From Gammaproteobacteria bacterium (GTDB lineage: Bacteria; Pseudomonadota; Gammaproteobacteria; Pseudomonadales; Porticoccaceae): a DNA stretch of 20,650 bases. Below the pieces are notes generated by a model. It was given only the letters and a program-made list of their open reading frames with translations, did not search any database and was not told the DNA's origin. Positions 1 through 8,592 of the stretch are shown here, in pieces (the stretch's first letter is position 1; every line of letters begins with the position of its first letter). A program made the translations under genes and the position numbers. The stretch covers positions 1 through 20,650 of the forward strand of contig JADJET010000023.1 in the NCBI GenBank assembly GCA_016708925.1. Reading direction: 5' to 3'.

Positions 1-275
1 ACCCTGCCGGTTAAGACTCGCGGCCACCGTCTTGCGGTTGGCGGGCGTGCCCCGTGTCCACCAGGTCCGCCGCCGGACGTGGCGCCCGTAACGCCCTTTG
101 CGGGCGAGAAAGGCCGCGCCACGCGCTGATCGAGCGCCTGACGGACGCGCGTCCGGTCGCGGGGTTGCTGCTGGCGCCGGCACCAGGCGTAAAACCGCTG
201 CGCGACACGGCAAAGACGCGCGCCATCCGCTTCACCGCAAATTCCGCGCGATGCCAGCTCAAAGGCGTACTTCAC
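1..275 (-). CDS. IS3-family transposase OrfB, N-terminal part (runs off left edge)
   Basis: OrfB carries the DDE integrase domain. What is visible is its N-terminal region: after a possible GTG at 275-273 the frame gives VKYAFEL, then FAVKRMARVFAVSRSGF followed by a Y/T-AW-like segment. Further on come LARKGRYG and ADLVDTGHA..NRKTVAASLNRQG, all typical of the HTH_21 region that precedes the rve catalytic core. The catalytic Asp, Asp and Glu would lie beyond the window edge and cannot be checked. Several single-base indels (near 250, 190, 120 and 60) scatter the protein over three frames. Production normally depends on the upstream slippage site. Confidence 0.72.
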   Translation of the reverse strand, partial: MKYAFELASRGICGEADGARLCRVAQRFYAWCRRQQQPRDRTRVRQALDQRVARPFSPAKGVTGATSGGGPGGHGARPPTARRWPRVLTGR

Positions 276-566
276 TTTGGTGCTTCGCGGCACGCCGCCG
301 CCTTTTTTTAGGATCGCGAGCTCCTCGGTCTCCCGGCCAGCTGGCGCTTGGAGGCGGGCGTTCTCGACCGCCATTTGCGCCCGCCTCGCCGCGGTCCCTG
401 CTGCAGGCGCGCTCGCGCCCGCCAGCTGTAGATCTGGGATTCATGTAACCCGAGCTGCTTCGCCGCGTCGGTCACGCTGACCCGATCCGCAGCCCAGCGC
501 CTCCGCCCCGGTACTCCGGCGAGTGACGCCGGCGGGTCGTTTGGTCTGCTGCATTTGCTTTGCCAT
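272..566 (-). CDS. IS3-family transposase OrfA (frameshifted)
   Basis: This is the DNA-binding, helix-turn-helix half of an IS3 transposase, about 98 codons. The start ATG at 566-564 is preceded by GAGGTGG, a good ribosome binding site. The reconstructed protein begins MAKQMQQTKRP, continues with a DRVSVTDAAKQLGLHESQIY-type helix-turn-helix followed by SWRA, and then a leucine-zipper-like LKRQLA..EELAILKKAAA segment. These pieces fall in different frames because of small indels at roughly 520, 440 and 350. The stop TGA at 274-272 overlaps the start of orfB, as usual in the family. Normally OrfA alone acts as a regulator, and an OrfAB fusion made by -1 slippage is the active transposase. Confidence 0.72.
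301..310 (-). promoter_or_regulatory. A7G programmed -1 frameshift site of the IS3 element
   Basis: The minus strand reads CTAAAAAAAGG here, coding for the L-K-K of the OrfA tail just before the OrfA and OrfB frames overlap. A6G/A7G heptamers at this exact place are the known slippage signals that fuse OrfA to OrfB in IS3 elements. The run is also a place where sequencing errors are likely, so its exact length is uncertain. Confidence 0.6.
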
Positions 567-626
567 GGTCCACCTCTGTCGCGTAGTCTATTCGCTTGTC
601 AGAGTGTCCGTCGTGGATGGGTAAGA

Positions 627-830
627 TCACCGGTAAAACCGACCTCCGTAGTAACCGTGCTCATCGAGGTACTGCCCTTGCACGGTCAAATCGTGCAGCA
701 ACTCCTGGTAAAGGTCGTTGCGCTTGCCGGCGAAGCCCTTGAGCTTTTCTTCCAGCGAACCGGCAGAGGGTAGATAAAGAACGCCGACTCCAGGGTGATG
801 CCTCCCCGCTATTTGTGTGGTTATGGGAAC
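627..830 (-). pseudogene. C-terminal fragment of an unrecognised gene, apparently cut by the IS3 element
   Basis: One minus-strand frame stays open for 67 codons from an upstream TGA (833-831) to a TGA at 629-627. It reads like real protein: GVLYLPSAGSLEEKLKGF, then KRNDLYQELLHDLTVQGQYL, then DEHGYYGGRFYR. The charged, probably helical run ending in an aromatic, Gly-rich tail is unlike a chance frame in GC-rich DNA. No start codon or ribosome site is visible, and I do not recognise the family. The stop codon coincides with the TG that seems to begin the IS3 element, so the tail may belong to a gene that the insertion truncated. From 831 to 1107 I see no gene I can support. Confidence 0.35.
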
Positions 831-1107
831 TCACTTGGGATACCGCACATCTATCCAAGACCACTGACCGCTGCCACCCGGATGGTGACGGGGCGCCAGT
901 TCCGAGAAGGCCGGAATAGCGCCCAAAAAATTCGCGCGCGCCTCCAGACATGGCATTCCGAAAGCACTTTGCTACACTGCATCCAGGGTGCGGAGGCAAA
1001 ATGCGGCTTCAGGCCGTGTGAACCCCCAGGCTCGGCTGGAGGCTCCTATACCTCCCGCCTCTTACTCCGTCGCCTCCTGCTCGTTCGCGTAACAGTACGG
1101 CTAAAAA

Positions 1108-2213
1108 TCATCTTGATTCACGAACGTATTCGCTTTCTTCCACCGCCTTGCCGAGCATGATGAGATGGTCGATCGCAACACTCACCCGTAACTCAGCTTC
1201 AGCCGGCATCCTCGCCATACCAATTAGACGGCAGACTGAGCGTGCAATGTCCTGTCGCGGCGCACCGCCGCCATGATGCAAAACATGCATCACCAAGGTT
1301 GATATTTCCTCGATACAAACTTCGTGGATGGTGCGCTTTGATGTCTCCACATCGCTGGCGACGCGAAAGCTTTGCCAGGACGACGGATCGGCATTCTCTG
1401 GCCAGTAGAAGGTGACATCGCCATCTGTTGTACGGGTTGCCGTCTGCGAAGCGAGGCGCCGCAGACGTTCCACAATCCGGGCGCCAGTTCTTTCAAGTCC
1501 CCAGGCGCGCGCGATGCGGCGAAACAGCACGGTCTCTGATATCGGCCCCTCTGCATCAATGACGAGGCGCAAGTGTTCCGCGAGAGCCCGGTTGCTGGTG
1601 GATTCGTAAAATTTGGCCAGGTTGCCTGGGGGCAATTCCACCGGCTGGTAGACCGGATAGGCCCTTGGCTCCACATCGGGTTGCATCTGCGGCCCGGTTG
1701 CAATGCGACGTTCCTGGGCATTCGCGTCATCAGGCTCGGATGCATCCACACCGGTATTTGAATCCTCCGGTTCCACGGCTTCCATGCGCGGCAGCGGCCG
1801 CCGCCGCTTCACCTCGCAGCACAGACTTAATAGGTCGGTTATTTCGATCCGCGGCTTGGATCCATCCACCAGTCGATTGACCAGATACGTTGATACGCCA
1901 GCGGAGCCCTTCGAGCAACGCCGGCGGAGTCGTTCGCGGTCGCGCGCCGTCGCCCCTGAATGGTAGCTGCGGCCGTCGCATTCGATGCCAACGAGGTAAC
2001 GCCCCGGGGCCTTTGGGTCGACCACCCCGATGTCGATGCGATAGCCGGAGCAGCCGACCTGCGGGTGCACCGTCCAGTTCCTGTCGCGCAGCACCCGTAG
2101 CACGGCAAGCTCGAAAGGGCGGTCCGGCTCCGTGCCGGACGGCGCGCCTGTTCGGTGACCAGGGCGCGCGGGCTTTCAGGGCAAAATTCCAGGTAATGCT
2201 TCAGGTCGCGCAC
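1108..2213 (-). other. Domain block: MTES_1575-type endonuclease and DUF3320 of the giant protein
   Basis: After the helicase comes a linker, VRDLKHYLEFCPESPRALV, and then a Vsr-like PD-(D/E)XK nuclease domain: WTVHPQVGCSGYRIDIGVV, VGIECDGRSYHSGATARDR and, across two frameshifts, WRI..IWSIDWWMDP. The Asp of YRIDIG and the Glu of GIECDG are the expected metal-binding acidic residues. After an acidic linker of about 90 residues, DUF3320 follows (about 1600-1110): VIDAEGPISETVLFRRIARA, then TFYWPENADPSSW and a helical tail with EEISTLVMHVLHHGGG and VCRLIGMARM. The catalytic residues look intact, so the protein could cut DNA while translocating. The breaks near 2100-1850 are single-base indels. 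Confidence 0.82.
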
Positions 2214-5200
2214 ACCTGATGCCGCACCCGCGCCAGGTCAATCTGCTCGGGCAGCAGGCTGCTGTAGATAACGACGCCTTCGCGGGCGCGCGAGATCGCC
2301 ACGTTCAGCCGGCGATGGCCGCCTTCGCCATTGAGCGGGCCGAAGTTCATCGTCATCTTCCCGGCCGGGTCCGGGCCATAGGTGGTCGAGAAGAAAATGA
2401 TGTCCCGCTCGTCGCCCTGGACGTTTTCCAGGTTCTTCACGAACAAGGGGTCCTGCGACCTTGCAGCAATGGCCTCGTCGAGCCTTTGATTGCTTCTCCG
2501 GCGGGCATCCAGCAGGGTCTCGATCAGTGCCTGCTGCGGCTGATTGAACGTGACCACGCCAAGCGAAAGCGCGTGCTTGCCGGGCGCGAGATAGTGAGTC
2601 TCGATGCCGGCGACGATAGCCTCGGCCTCGGCCCGGTTGGTGCGTGAGCCGCCACGGTCATACACCCCTTGCACGCGTTCGAAGCGAACCGCCATATCGT
2701 CTGTGACCGGCGACGGAAAGGTCACCAGCCTCGAATCGTAGTAGCGAACGTTGCTGAAGGTAATCAGGCTTTCGTGCCGGCTGCGGTAGTGCCACCGCAG
2801 GCCGAGCTGATTCATGCGGGCGCCTAGGCATTCGTCCAGGATGCTCTCCAGATCCTCAACCTGTCCGTCGTCTGCGCCGTCACCGTCCGCACCGGTGGAT
2901 TTGTTGAAAAAGTTTGTCGGCGGGAGCTGCTTGGGGTCGCCGACAACGACCAGCTGCTTGCCCCGCGCGATCGCGCCTACGGCATCCCACACCGGAATCT
3001 GCGAGGCCTCGTCGAACACCACCAGATCGAACGGGTAGCCTGCGTCCAGATACTGCGCCACCGACAGGGGCGACATCAGCAAACAGGGCTTGAGCTTGGG
3101 CAGCAGGCTGGGCAACTCCTTGATGAGCTGGCGCACCGGCATATGCCCACGCTGCAGCTGCAGTTCCCGGCGCAGGCGTCCCATCTCGCCTGTGGCGCCA
3201 ACGATGGCCGCCGCAGGCGATGGGATGCGTCCGGACAGGGTCGCCGCGATATAGCGCTCGGTCAGCTTCTGAAAGCTCTCGTCGGCCGTTCTGAACTCCC
3301 GGATTTTTCGCTCGTGATCGGCGCTGGAGAACCCCCGCAGGATGGGATCTTTGTCGATGGTCTTCTTGAGCCACCAGCTTCTGTAGCTGAACTCGAACTG
3401 CGATTCGACCTTGTTCAAGCTGATCGCGCACCACTTTCCAGGCTCGATACCACTCCCTGGAGGCCTTGGGCGATTGCCTGGTCGCGTACCTTCCGCCACA
3501 GGCACCACGGCTGAAGCATCCGGGCCGCGGACTTCCACCCGACAAGTGCCGACTGAATCCGTTCCAGAGCACCGTCTGCGCGGGGTGGTCCCTGCAGGGG
3601 TTCCACCGGCTTCGCCAATTGATTGATGGCATCGAGCTTCTGACGCAACTGCCGCCAGGCATCGCGGTACTCCAGGAGCGCGCGCCCCGCAGGGCCGCTC
3701 GGCGAAAGAAGCGCCCGGTTTTCGGCAACCAGCGGTTGCAGCGATGCGCGCAGCTTTTCCGCGGCCTCTGGCCCACCGGACGCCGCCAGAGTGACCACGT
3801 CGGCGAACTTCTTGGCCCATTTTTCGTGACTGTCCAGGCTCGACCAATTCGTGTCGAGTCCCTGATAGGCGCTCCCCAGCAGCGTCTCTGCGTCGGCCTG
3901 CAGGGAGCGCAGGACGTTGTCCTCATCGTTTACCTCGGCTAGTGGACCGAGCATGGCGTGGACTTGCGGGTCCGTCGGTCGCTTGCCGTCGCTGCGAAAC
4001 GTCGCCAGACGACCCGTCAGGGCGCGCTTTGCCAGGGCCGACTTCGGCCACCAGCTGTTGCTTGCCAGCGACCAGGCGGCCTGTAGCTCGGTTGCATTGA
4101 GCTTGGCCAGTTGCGGCGCCCATCCATCCCCGACCCGCTGCCAGTGCTCGTGGCGCGCCAAGCCATGCCTGGCCAGGGCCGCCACCCGTGTTCTGGCGCC
4201 AGGATCATGCGCCTGTCTGGCCAGACCCGCCGGAACCCTTGGCGCCGTGAGCAGGACGTCGGCAAGTTGATCGAGCGCGGAGTAAGCCTCCAGGCTGAGC
4301 CCCGTTGTCGATTGACCGATGACATCACCCAGGGCCTTTGCCTTCTCGCGCAGCACGCCGATGGTTTGGTCCAAGGCCGTGGCGAGGTCCAGGAGTTCGT
4401 CCTGCCAGGAAGGGGACCACTCGGTCTGTCCGATGTGGCGCAGCGCATGATCGCTCAGGCTACCCACAGCGCCGGCCAGCGCCGCCATCCGACGGATGGT
4501 TTCACGCAGCTTGTCGAGGTCGTCCCGGCTGTGCGTCAGCGGGTCGGCCCAGGGCATGGGCGCCGGTGTCTCGCCGGCGTGCTCGATGCAGGTGCCGATG
4601 GCCTCGAAGGCTGTCAACCCATTGGCGGTGCTGCTGATGCAAGGCATCGACGAGGCCGTTGAGTTCCTGGCGCAGTTGCGCGAGGCGCTCGGCCTCGCGG
4701 ACCCAGTCCTCGGCGGTGCGCTGTCCACCTGCTTCAAGAGACTTGCCCAGTTGCTGCACGACTTCGGTTTTTTTTGCCTTGGCCGAGTGCAGCTCCAGGC
4801 AAAACGGCCCCAGACCGATGCTGTCGAGGCGTCGATGCACCACCTCCAGCGCCGCCATCTTCTCCGAGACGAACAGGACGGTCTTGCCCTTGGCCAGGCT
4901 GTGGGCGATGAGGTTGGTGATGGTCTGGCTCTTGCCGGTCCCCGGTGGCCCCTCCAGCACCAGGTCGCGTCCGGCATCGACTGCACAGGTGGCCTTCAGT
5001 TGGGAGGAATCGGACAGCAGCGGGGTCAGGATGTCCTGCGGCCGGTAGACATCATCCAGCCGCTCCAGGTCCAGGCTATGCCCGTCACCGGCGAAGGCTT
5101 CTCCCGGATGGTCGATCAGGTGCCTGACCACGCGATTGGTCTTCAGTTGTTCGGTCCGGTCCTGGAGGTCTTTCCACATCAGGTACTTGGTGAACGAGAA

Positions 5201-6994
5201 GATGCCGAGGTACGCGTCCTCGATCACCTCCCATTTCGAATGTCGCGCACTGCCAGCCGGAATGCCTGGAATTACCTGACGACATCAATACCCTTGTCGT
5301 CGGTCGGGATCACGTCCAGCCCGGCAACGCGCAGTTCGAAGCTTGTTTTGAGGAGTTGCAGCAGGGGTTGGGTTGACGATGGCCTCGTCGTCGTGGCGCC
5401 GCAGGCGAAAGCCACCGCGCACCGATTGCCGCGCCAGTGTCACGGGAACCAGCAGGATGGGCGCCAGGTGCACAGCTTCGGCTTTTTCCGCCTCGGTCCA
5501 GCGCAGAAACCCGATGGCCAGGTACAGCGTGTTGGCGCCACCTTCCTCCAGCCCGGTCCGGGCCGCGGCGTGGATCGCCAGCAGATTGCCGTCGAGTTCG
5601 TTCTGCTGTACACGGGCCAGAAGCTCCTTGTTGCCAAGTGCCTCCATGGCCATGTCGTCCAGTGGCGTTCGTCCGCCACGGTCGGCATGCACCTGTGCCA
5701 TACGCGGATCGCTGCCTGTCATGATTCCGGGCAATGGCCGAATCCGGAAGTCGGCGCCATCATGCGGGGCATCCCCTTGCCGCGCAAGCTCCGGCGCAAT
5801 GAACTGCAACGTTGACTTGGTCGGCTTGAAGTTCAGCAGACGGTTTCTGAGCGTCAGGTCCAGCAGCCTGGACTTCCAGGAGCCGCCCTTCCGACGTCTG
5901 TTCAGTGGGCAGGTCCAGCGGCGTCAGCAGCTCCGGGTCCAGCGGCGGCAGTTGGGGCGTCGGCTCTATGGGCGTCGGTTCATCCGTGGGCTCTGCGGGT
6001 GCGCGCTTCAGTGGCCCCGTGCGGGAGGGAAGTGGCCGAATCTGTACCTCGCGCGCCCGATGAACGTCCACCGCGTACCGGAAGCTGCTTTCATCACGCA
6101 GATGCGCATGCCCTTGCTCCATCGCAATGCGCAGCGACGGCCGGTGACTGTGGTGCTGGGCGATGCCGGTGGTCTCGAAGACCAGAAACTCGCCGCTATC
6201 CACACGTTTTCTGACGGCTTGCACATCGTCCGTAAGCGGGTCCGCAAAGCAGGCCGCATGTAGCCAGACACCCGCCCAGGCGTGACCTTCCTTGATCAAC
6301 ACCACCGGACGCAGCCCGGCCTGTTCCAGGCAGGAGGCAAACAGCATCGCCAGGTCCAGGCATGTGGCCACGCGTCCTTCGAGGATGCGCTCGGGCGTGC
6401 GAATCTTCTGCCCGTCGGTGCCGAAGGACGCGGGCGGCTCAGCGTATTGAAGGTTTTCAGCTGCGAGCGTGCTGTAGATGGCTGAGACCTGCTTCCACAC
6501 GATGTCCCGGCTCTTGGACTGATAGCCGTTCATCGATAAGTCGCTGTGTTGCGTGCGCAGCAGGGGTTATTGGGCATGCAAAACGCTGCCAGTAACTCCG
6601 GCAGTGCCCGCGTGCCGGCCCACTGATCGTAGGCCAGCACCTCGATGGGCTGGGATGCATACGCGATCTCCTCCGTCTCCGCGAGTACGGAGATATTCAC
6701 TGATGCGGTCACCGACTCCTGCAGCTCGGCCAGGTAGGTGTGCTCCGGGTGCAGGTCGACCGGGGAAATGCGGCGGCTCTCGCCCGGCGCCAGCCGGTCG
6801 AAGCGAAGCTGATGCCTTGTGCGAATCCCGGGTTGCAGGTGATGAGTACCTGGCAGGTTCTCAAGCGGCTGCGTGGCGTGATTCGTCAAGGCGCAGGGAG
6901 CGGACGACCGGTACCGAGTTCTGAATGGAGGCATAGCCGAGTAGTCGGGGTCGGCTACGATTTCGATACCGACGCGCGGCGCTACGCTGTCCAT
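1108..6994 (-). CDS. Giant transglutaminase-like / DUF4011 / SF1 helicase / MTES_1575 nuclease / DUF3320 protein (frameshifted)
   Basis: A single gene of about 1,960 codons, recovered by joining open frames across several single-base indels (near 6535, 5780, 5260, 4630, 3450, 2200 and 1900). From N to C terminus it has a beta-rich region ending in an LAYDQWxG...PELLAAF..PN block, a transglutaminase-like domain, DUF4011, an SF1 helicase core, an MTES_1575-type endonuclease and DUF3320. This is the order of large DUF4011/DUF3320 helicase proteins, so it is a known architecture. The start ATG at 6994-6992 follows GAGG by about eight bases and overlaps the stop of the upstream remnant by 13 bases. 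The stop TGA is at 1110-1108. Helicase-nuclease fusions like this are common in defence islands, so I infer a role in attacking foreign DNA, acting in the cytoplasm. No experimental function is claimed, and the exact junction points are approximate. Confidence 0.88.
2201..5227 (-). other. Domain block: superfamily 1 helicase core of the giant protein
   Basis: All diagnostic SF1 motifs are visible. Walker A is GPPGTGKSQT (4951-4922), preceded by TKYLMWKDLQDR. Motif Ia is VLFVSEKMAALEVVHRRLD. Walker B is DEASQIP (about 3013-2993), and motif III is GDPKQLPP (about 2945-2922). Motif IV is WHYRSRHESLI (about 2798-2766), motif V is NVQGDERDIIFFS (about 2430-2390), and motif VI is RRLNVAISRARE (about 2316-2280). 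Between Walker A and Walker B lies a roughly 600-residue, Ala/Leu/Arg-rich, mostly helical insertion (4600-3100), typical of this family. With both Walker motifs and the arginine finger region intact, the ATPase should be functional. The closest general relatives are Upf1-like (AAA_11/AAA_12) helicases; strand polarity and substrate are unknown. Confidence 0.88.
5285..6994 (-). other. Domain block: N-terminal region, transglutaminase-like domain and DUF4011 of the giant protein
   Basis: Residues 1-155 (6994-6530) read as a beta-sandwich-like leader with ISPVDLHPEHTYLAELQESV and IEVLAYDQWAGTRALPELL. The next frame (6533-5760) holds a papain-fold transglutaminase-like domain: PPASFGTDGQKIRTPERIL, then ATCLDLAMLFASCLEQAGL, then GHAWAGVWL and FADPLTDD. 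The candidate catalytic residues are Cys (codon 6362-6360), His (codon 6284-6282) and the Asp of FADP, all present. A Pro-rich linker (TPIEPTPQLPPLDPELLTPL) leads to DUF4011 (about 5809-5285), recognised by LQFIAPEL, the NTLYLAIGFLRWTEAEK segment and APILLVPVTLARQSVRGGF. Whether this domain is a protease, a transamidase or only a binding module cannot be told from sequence. Confidence 0.8.
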
Positions 6995-7264
6995 GGCTTC
7001 ACCCTCGCTGCCACCGTTTGCGCCGCGACGCTATCGATGATGGTCAACCTCTCTCCAACCTCGATGCTGTCATCGAGCTTGCCGGCGACCTTCTGTCACT
7101 CGTCCCCAGCGCCAGCAGCGCGCCGATCTCGAAGTAGCCGGTGGCGATGGCGATGGCGCTGGAAAGCTGGCACCAGTCGCGCAGGTAGCGGGCGGCTTTC
7201 CAGTCCTCGTCGCTGTTGTCGACGATGAACAGCTCGCTGCCGGTGGGGCTCTGTCTTTTGGCAT
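6982..7264 (-). pseudogene. Remnant starting like a phospholipase-D-type helicase, with an unrelated-looking tail
   Basis: From an ATG at 7264-7262, with GGAG six bases upstream, the minus strand reads MPKDRAP-TGSELFIVDNSD and then EDWKAARYLRDWCQLS, ATGYFEIGALLAL and DE(stop)QKV. This matches the first 60 or so residues of bacterial helicases that begin with a phospholipase-D-like domain. In those relatives the text goes on with a long PLD and helicase body. Here the frame instead runs VAGKLDDSIEVGERLTIID into AARVKPWTA and stops at a TAG (6984-6982) inside the start of the giant helicase-nuclease gene. One G-run indel and a TGA in place of an expected Trp codon also break it. I read it as the collapsed remains of a larger partner gene or genes; the family match is from memory of the motif. 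Confidence 0.55.
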
Positions 7265-7447
7265 ACCCAGCTCCATCTATCCTTGTGTCGGTTCCAGCTG
7301 GGCTAAAGATTCTTGGCGCCCTTGGCTATCGCCGTAATTCTCCCATTTTTAGCCGCCGCAAAGGACGAATCCAAGCGACGCCGGCTGGCGATTGTACGAG
7401 CCCGACCAACGCCGGGCATTTACGTCGGGCGTTGGTGGTGTGGTGGT
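7265..7447 (-). promoter_or_regulatory. Possible promoter region for the defence-like genes
   Basis: This 183-bp gap separates the oxidoreductase operon from the remnant and the giant gene. On the minus strand TTGGAT (7374-7369) is followed after 17 bases by TAAAAA (7351-7346), a weak sigma-70-like pair. It is about 80 bases upstream of the ATG at 7264. The match is poor at the -35, so this is only a candidate. Confidence 0.2.
7400..7436 (-). terminator. Stem-loop(s) downstream of the oxidoreductase operon
   Basis: ACCAACGCC (7405-7413) pairs perfectly with GGCGTTGGT (7428-7436). GCCCGAC (7400-7406) pairs with GTCGGGC (7424-7430), so two hairpins overlap and exclude each other. The structure starts 12 bases after the stop codon of the last operon gene, the right place for a transcription end. 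There is no T-run after it on the minus strand, so it is not a classical intrinsic terminator; it may protect the mRNA end or be a weak terminator. Confidence 0.4.
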
Positions 7448-8546
7448 TCAGGCCGACTTTGCGGCGGCAATCACCGGTGCCGGCAACTTCTGCAACTGCG
7501 GCATCACCTCCTTCGCGAACAGCCGCATGCTGGCTTCCGCCGCCGCGGGGGGCAGGCCGCCGTAGGAGAACATGCCGTTGAATTTGTCGTTGCCGACATA
7601 ATCGCGGATGTTCAGCAGCTTCTGGTAACACTGCTCCGGGTGTGCCCCAGACGTGCAGATCGACGAAGAACTGGCGCGCGGCCGCGGCGCCGTCGTTGTT
7701 GATGTGGGCGGAGGCATTGGCGTACCACTCGTAGCCCTTGATGTTCCGGAAGTGGCTGCCGTCCATTTCGTAATGCTCGACCATGGAGTGCCAGTAGCCG
7801 CCGAGGTGGCGATTGGCCATTGCCTCGGCGCGGTCGGCGTTTTCATCGCAGTAGACGAAGCTGGCGACAAAGGGCGGCGGCGCCTGCTCGCGGTGATGGG
7901 CGAAATATTCCTGTCGATACGTTGTCAATTCCTGGGCGACGGTGCTCCAGGGTTTCTGCGGAATGATCAGCAAGCCCAACCCCAGTTCAGCCATGATCGA
8001 CAGGGATTCCGGCGATACCGCGGCGCCGTAGCGGCGGCCGACGAAAGACTTGTAGGGCGCGGGACGAATGTCGCGGCGTTCCTGTTTGATGACTGTGCCA
8101 TCCATTTCGCAATAGCCTTTTTCGAGGCCGTCGAGAATCAGTTTGGCGGCTTCAATAAAGCGCGGTCGCGCCTCGTCCATGGCCACGCCAAAGCCGTCGA
8201 ACTCGACCCGGCCGAGGCCCCGACCCATGCCCAGGATCACCCGGCCTTTCGATATGTTATCGACGACGCTGATCTGTTCGGCGACGCGGATGGGGTCGCG
8301 GTGCCAGGGCAGGATCACCGCCATCGAGCCCAGCTTGACGCGCTCGGTGCGCCCGGCCATGTAGGCCAGGAACTGCATCACGTCGGGCATCATGGTGTAG
8401 TCGGTGAAGTGGTGTTCGATGCCCCAGACGGCGTCGAAGCCCAGGGGTTCGGCCAGGTTGGCGAGCTTCAGGTCGTTCTGGTACACCTCGAAATCGCTTT
8501 GTGCGCGTCCTGGATTCTGGAACACGATTGATATGCCTACGTCCAT
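7448..8546 (-). CDS. Luciferase-like (LLM class) flavin-dependent oxidoreductase, last gene of the operon
   Basis: A TIM-barrel monooxygenase-type protein of about 366 residues. The N-terminus MDVGISIVFQNPGR and the segments LGFDAVWGIEHHF, ILPWHRDPIRVAEQISVVD, GRVILGMGRGLGRVEFDGFG and PRFIEAAKLILDGLE are all typical of bacterial luciferase relatives. The ATG at 8546-8544 has GGAG and GAGG close upstream and begins 46 bases after its neighbour's stop. A single extra base near 7640 shifts the frame; past it the tail reads LLNIRDYVGNDKFNGMFSYG and ends KLPAPVIAAAKSA before TGA at 7450-7448. Such enzymes oxidise aldehydes, alkanes, terpenes or similar small organics using reduced flavin. The substrate here is unknown, and a non-catalytic role is possible. 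Confidence 0.9.
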
Positions 8547-8592
8547 CTCCAGTTCCTCGGTTGAGTGAAGTCAGGGTGGCATTCGCACGGCC

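Larger units (their letters stand above)
1..629 (-). mobile_element. IS3-family insertion sequence, 5' part, cut by the window edge
   Basis: Reading the minus strand, the region encodes an OrfA-like leader and then the beginning of an OrfB integrase, the two-frame layout of IS3 elements. A poly-A slippage site (T303-T309 on +) sits where the frames change. Upstream of orfA the minus strand carries TGATCTTACCCATCCACGAC followed by GGACACTC (about 629-602), a plausible terminal inverted repeat because IS3 ends usually begin with TG. The other end lies outside the window, so the repeat cannot be paired. The family call is firm; the exact outer boundary is inferred. Confidence 0.75.

Noticed and set aside
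4496..5815. A 439-codon plus-strand open frame opposite the giant helicase gene
   Set aside because: It is a GC-rich shadow: the minus strand carries Walker A and DUF4011 motifs, while this frame has no recognisable domain.
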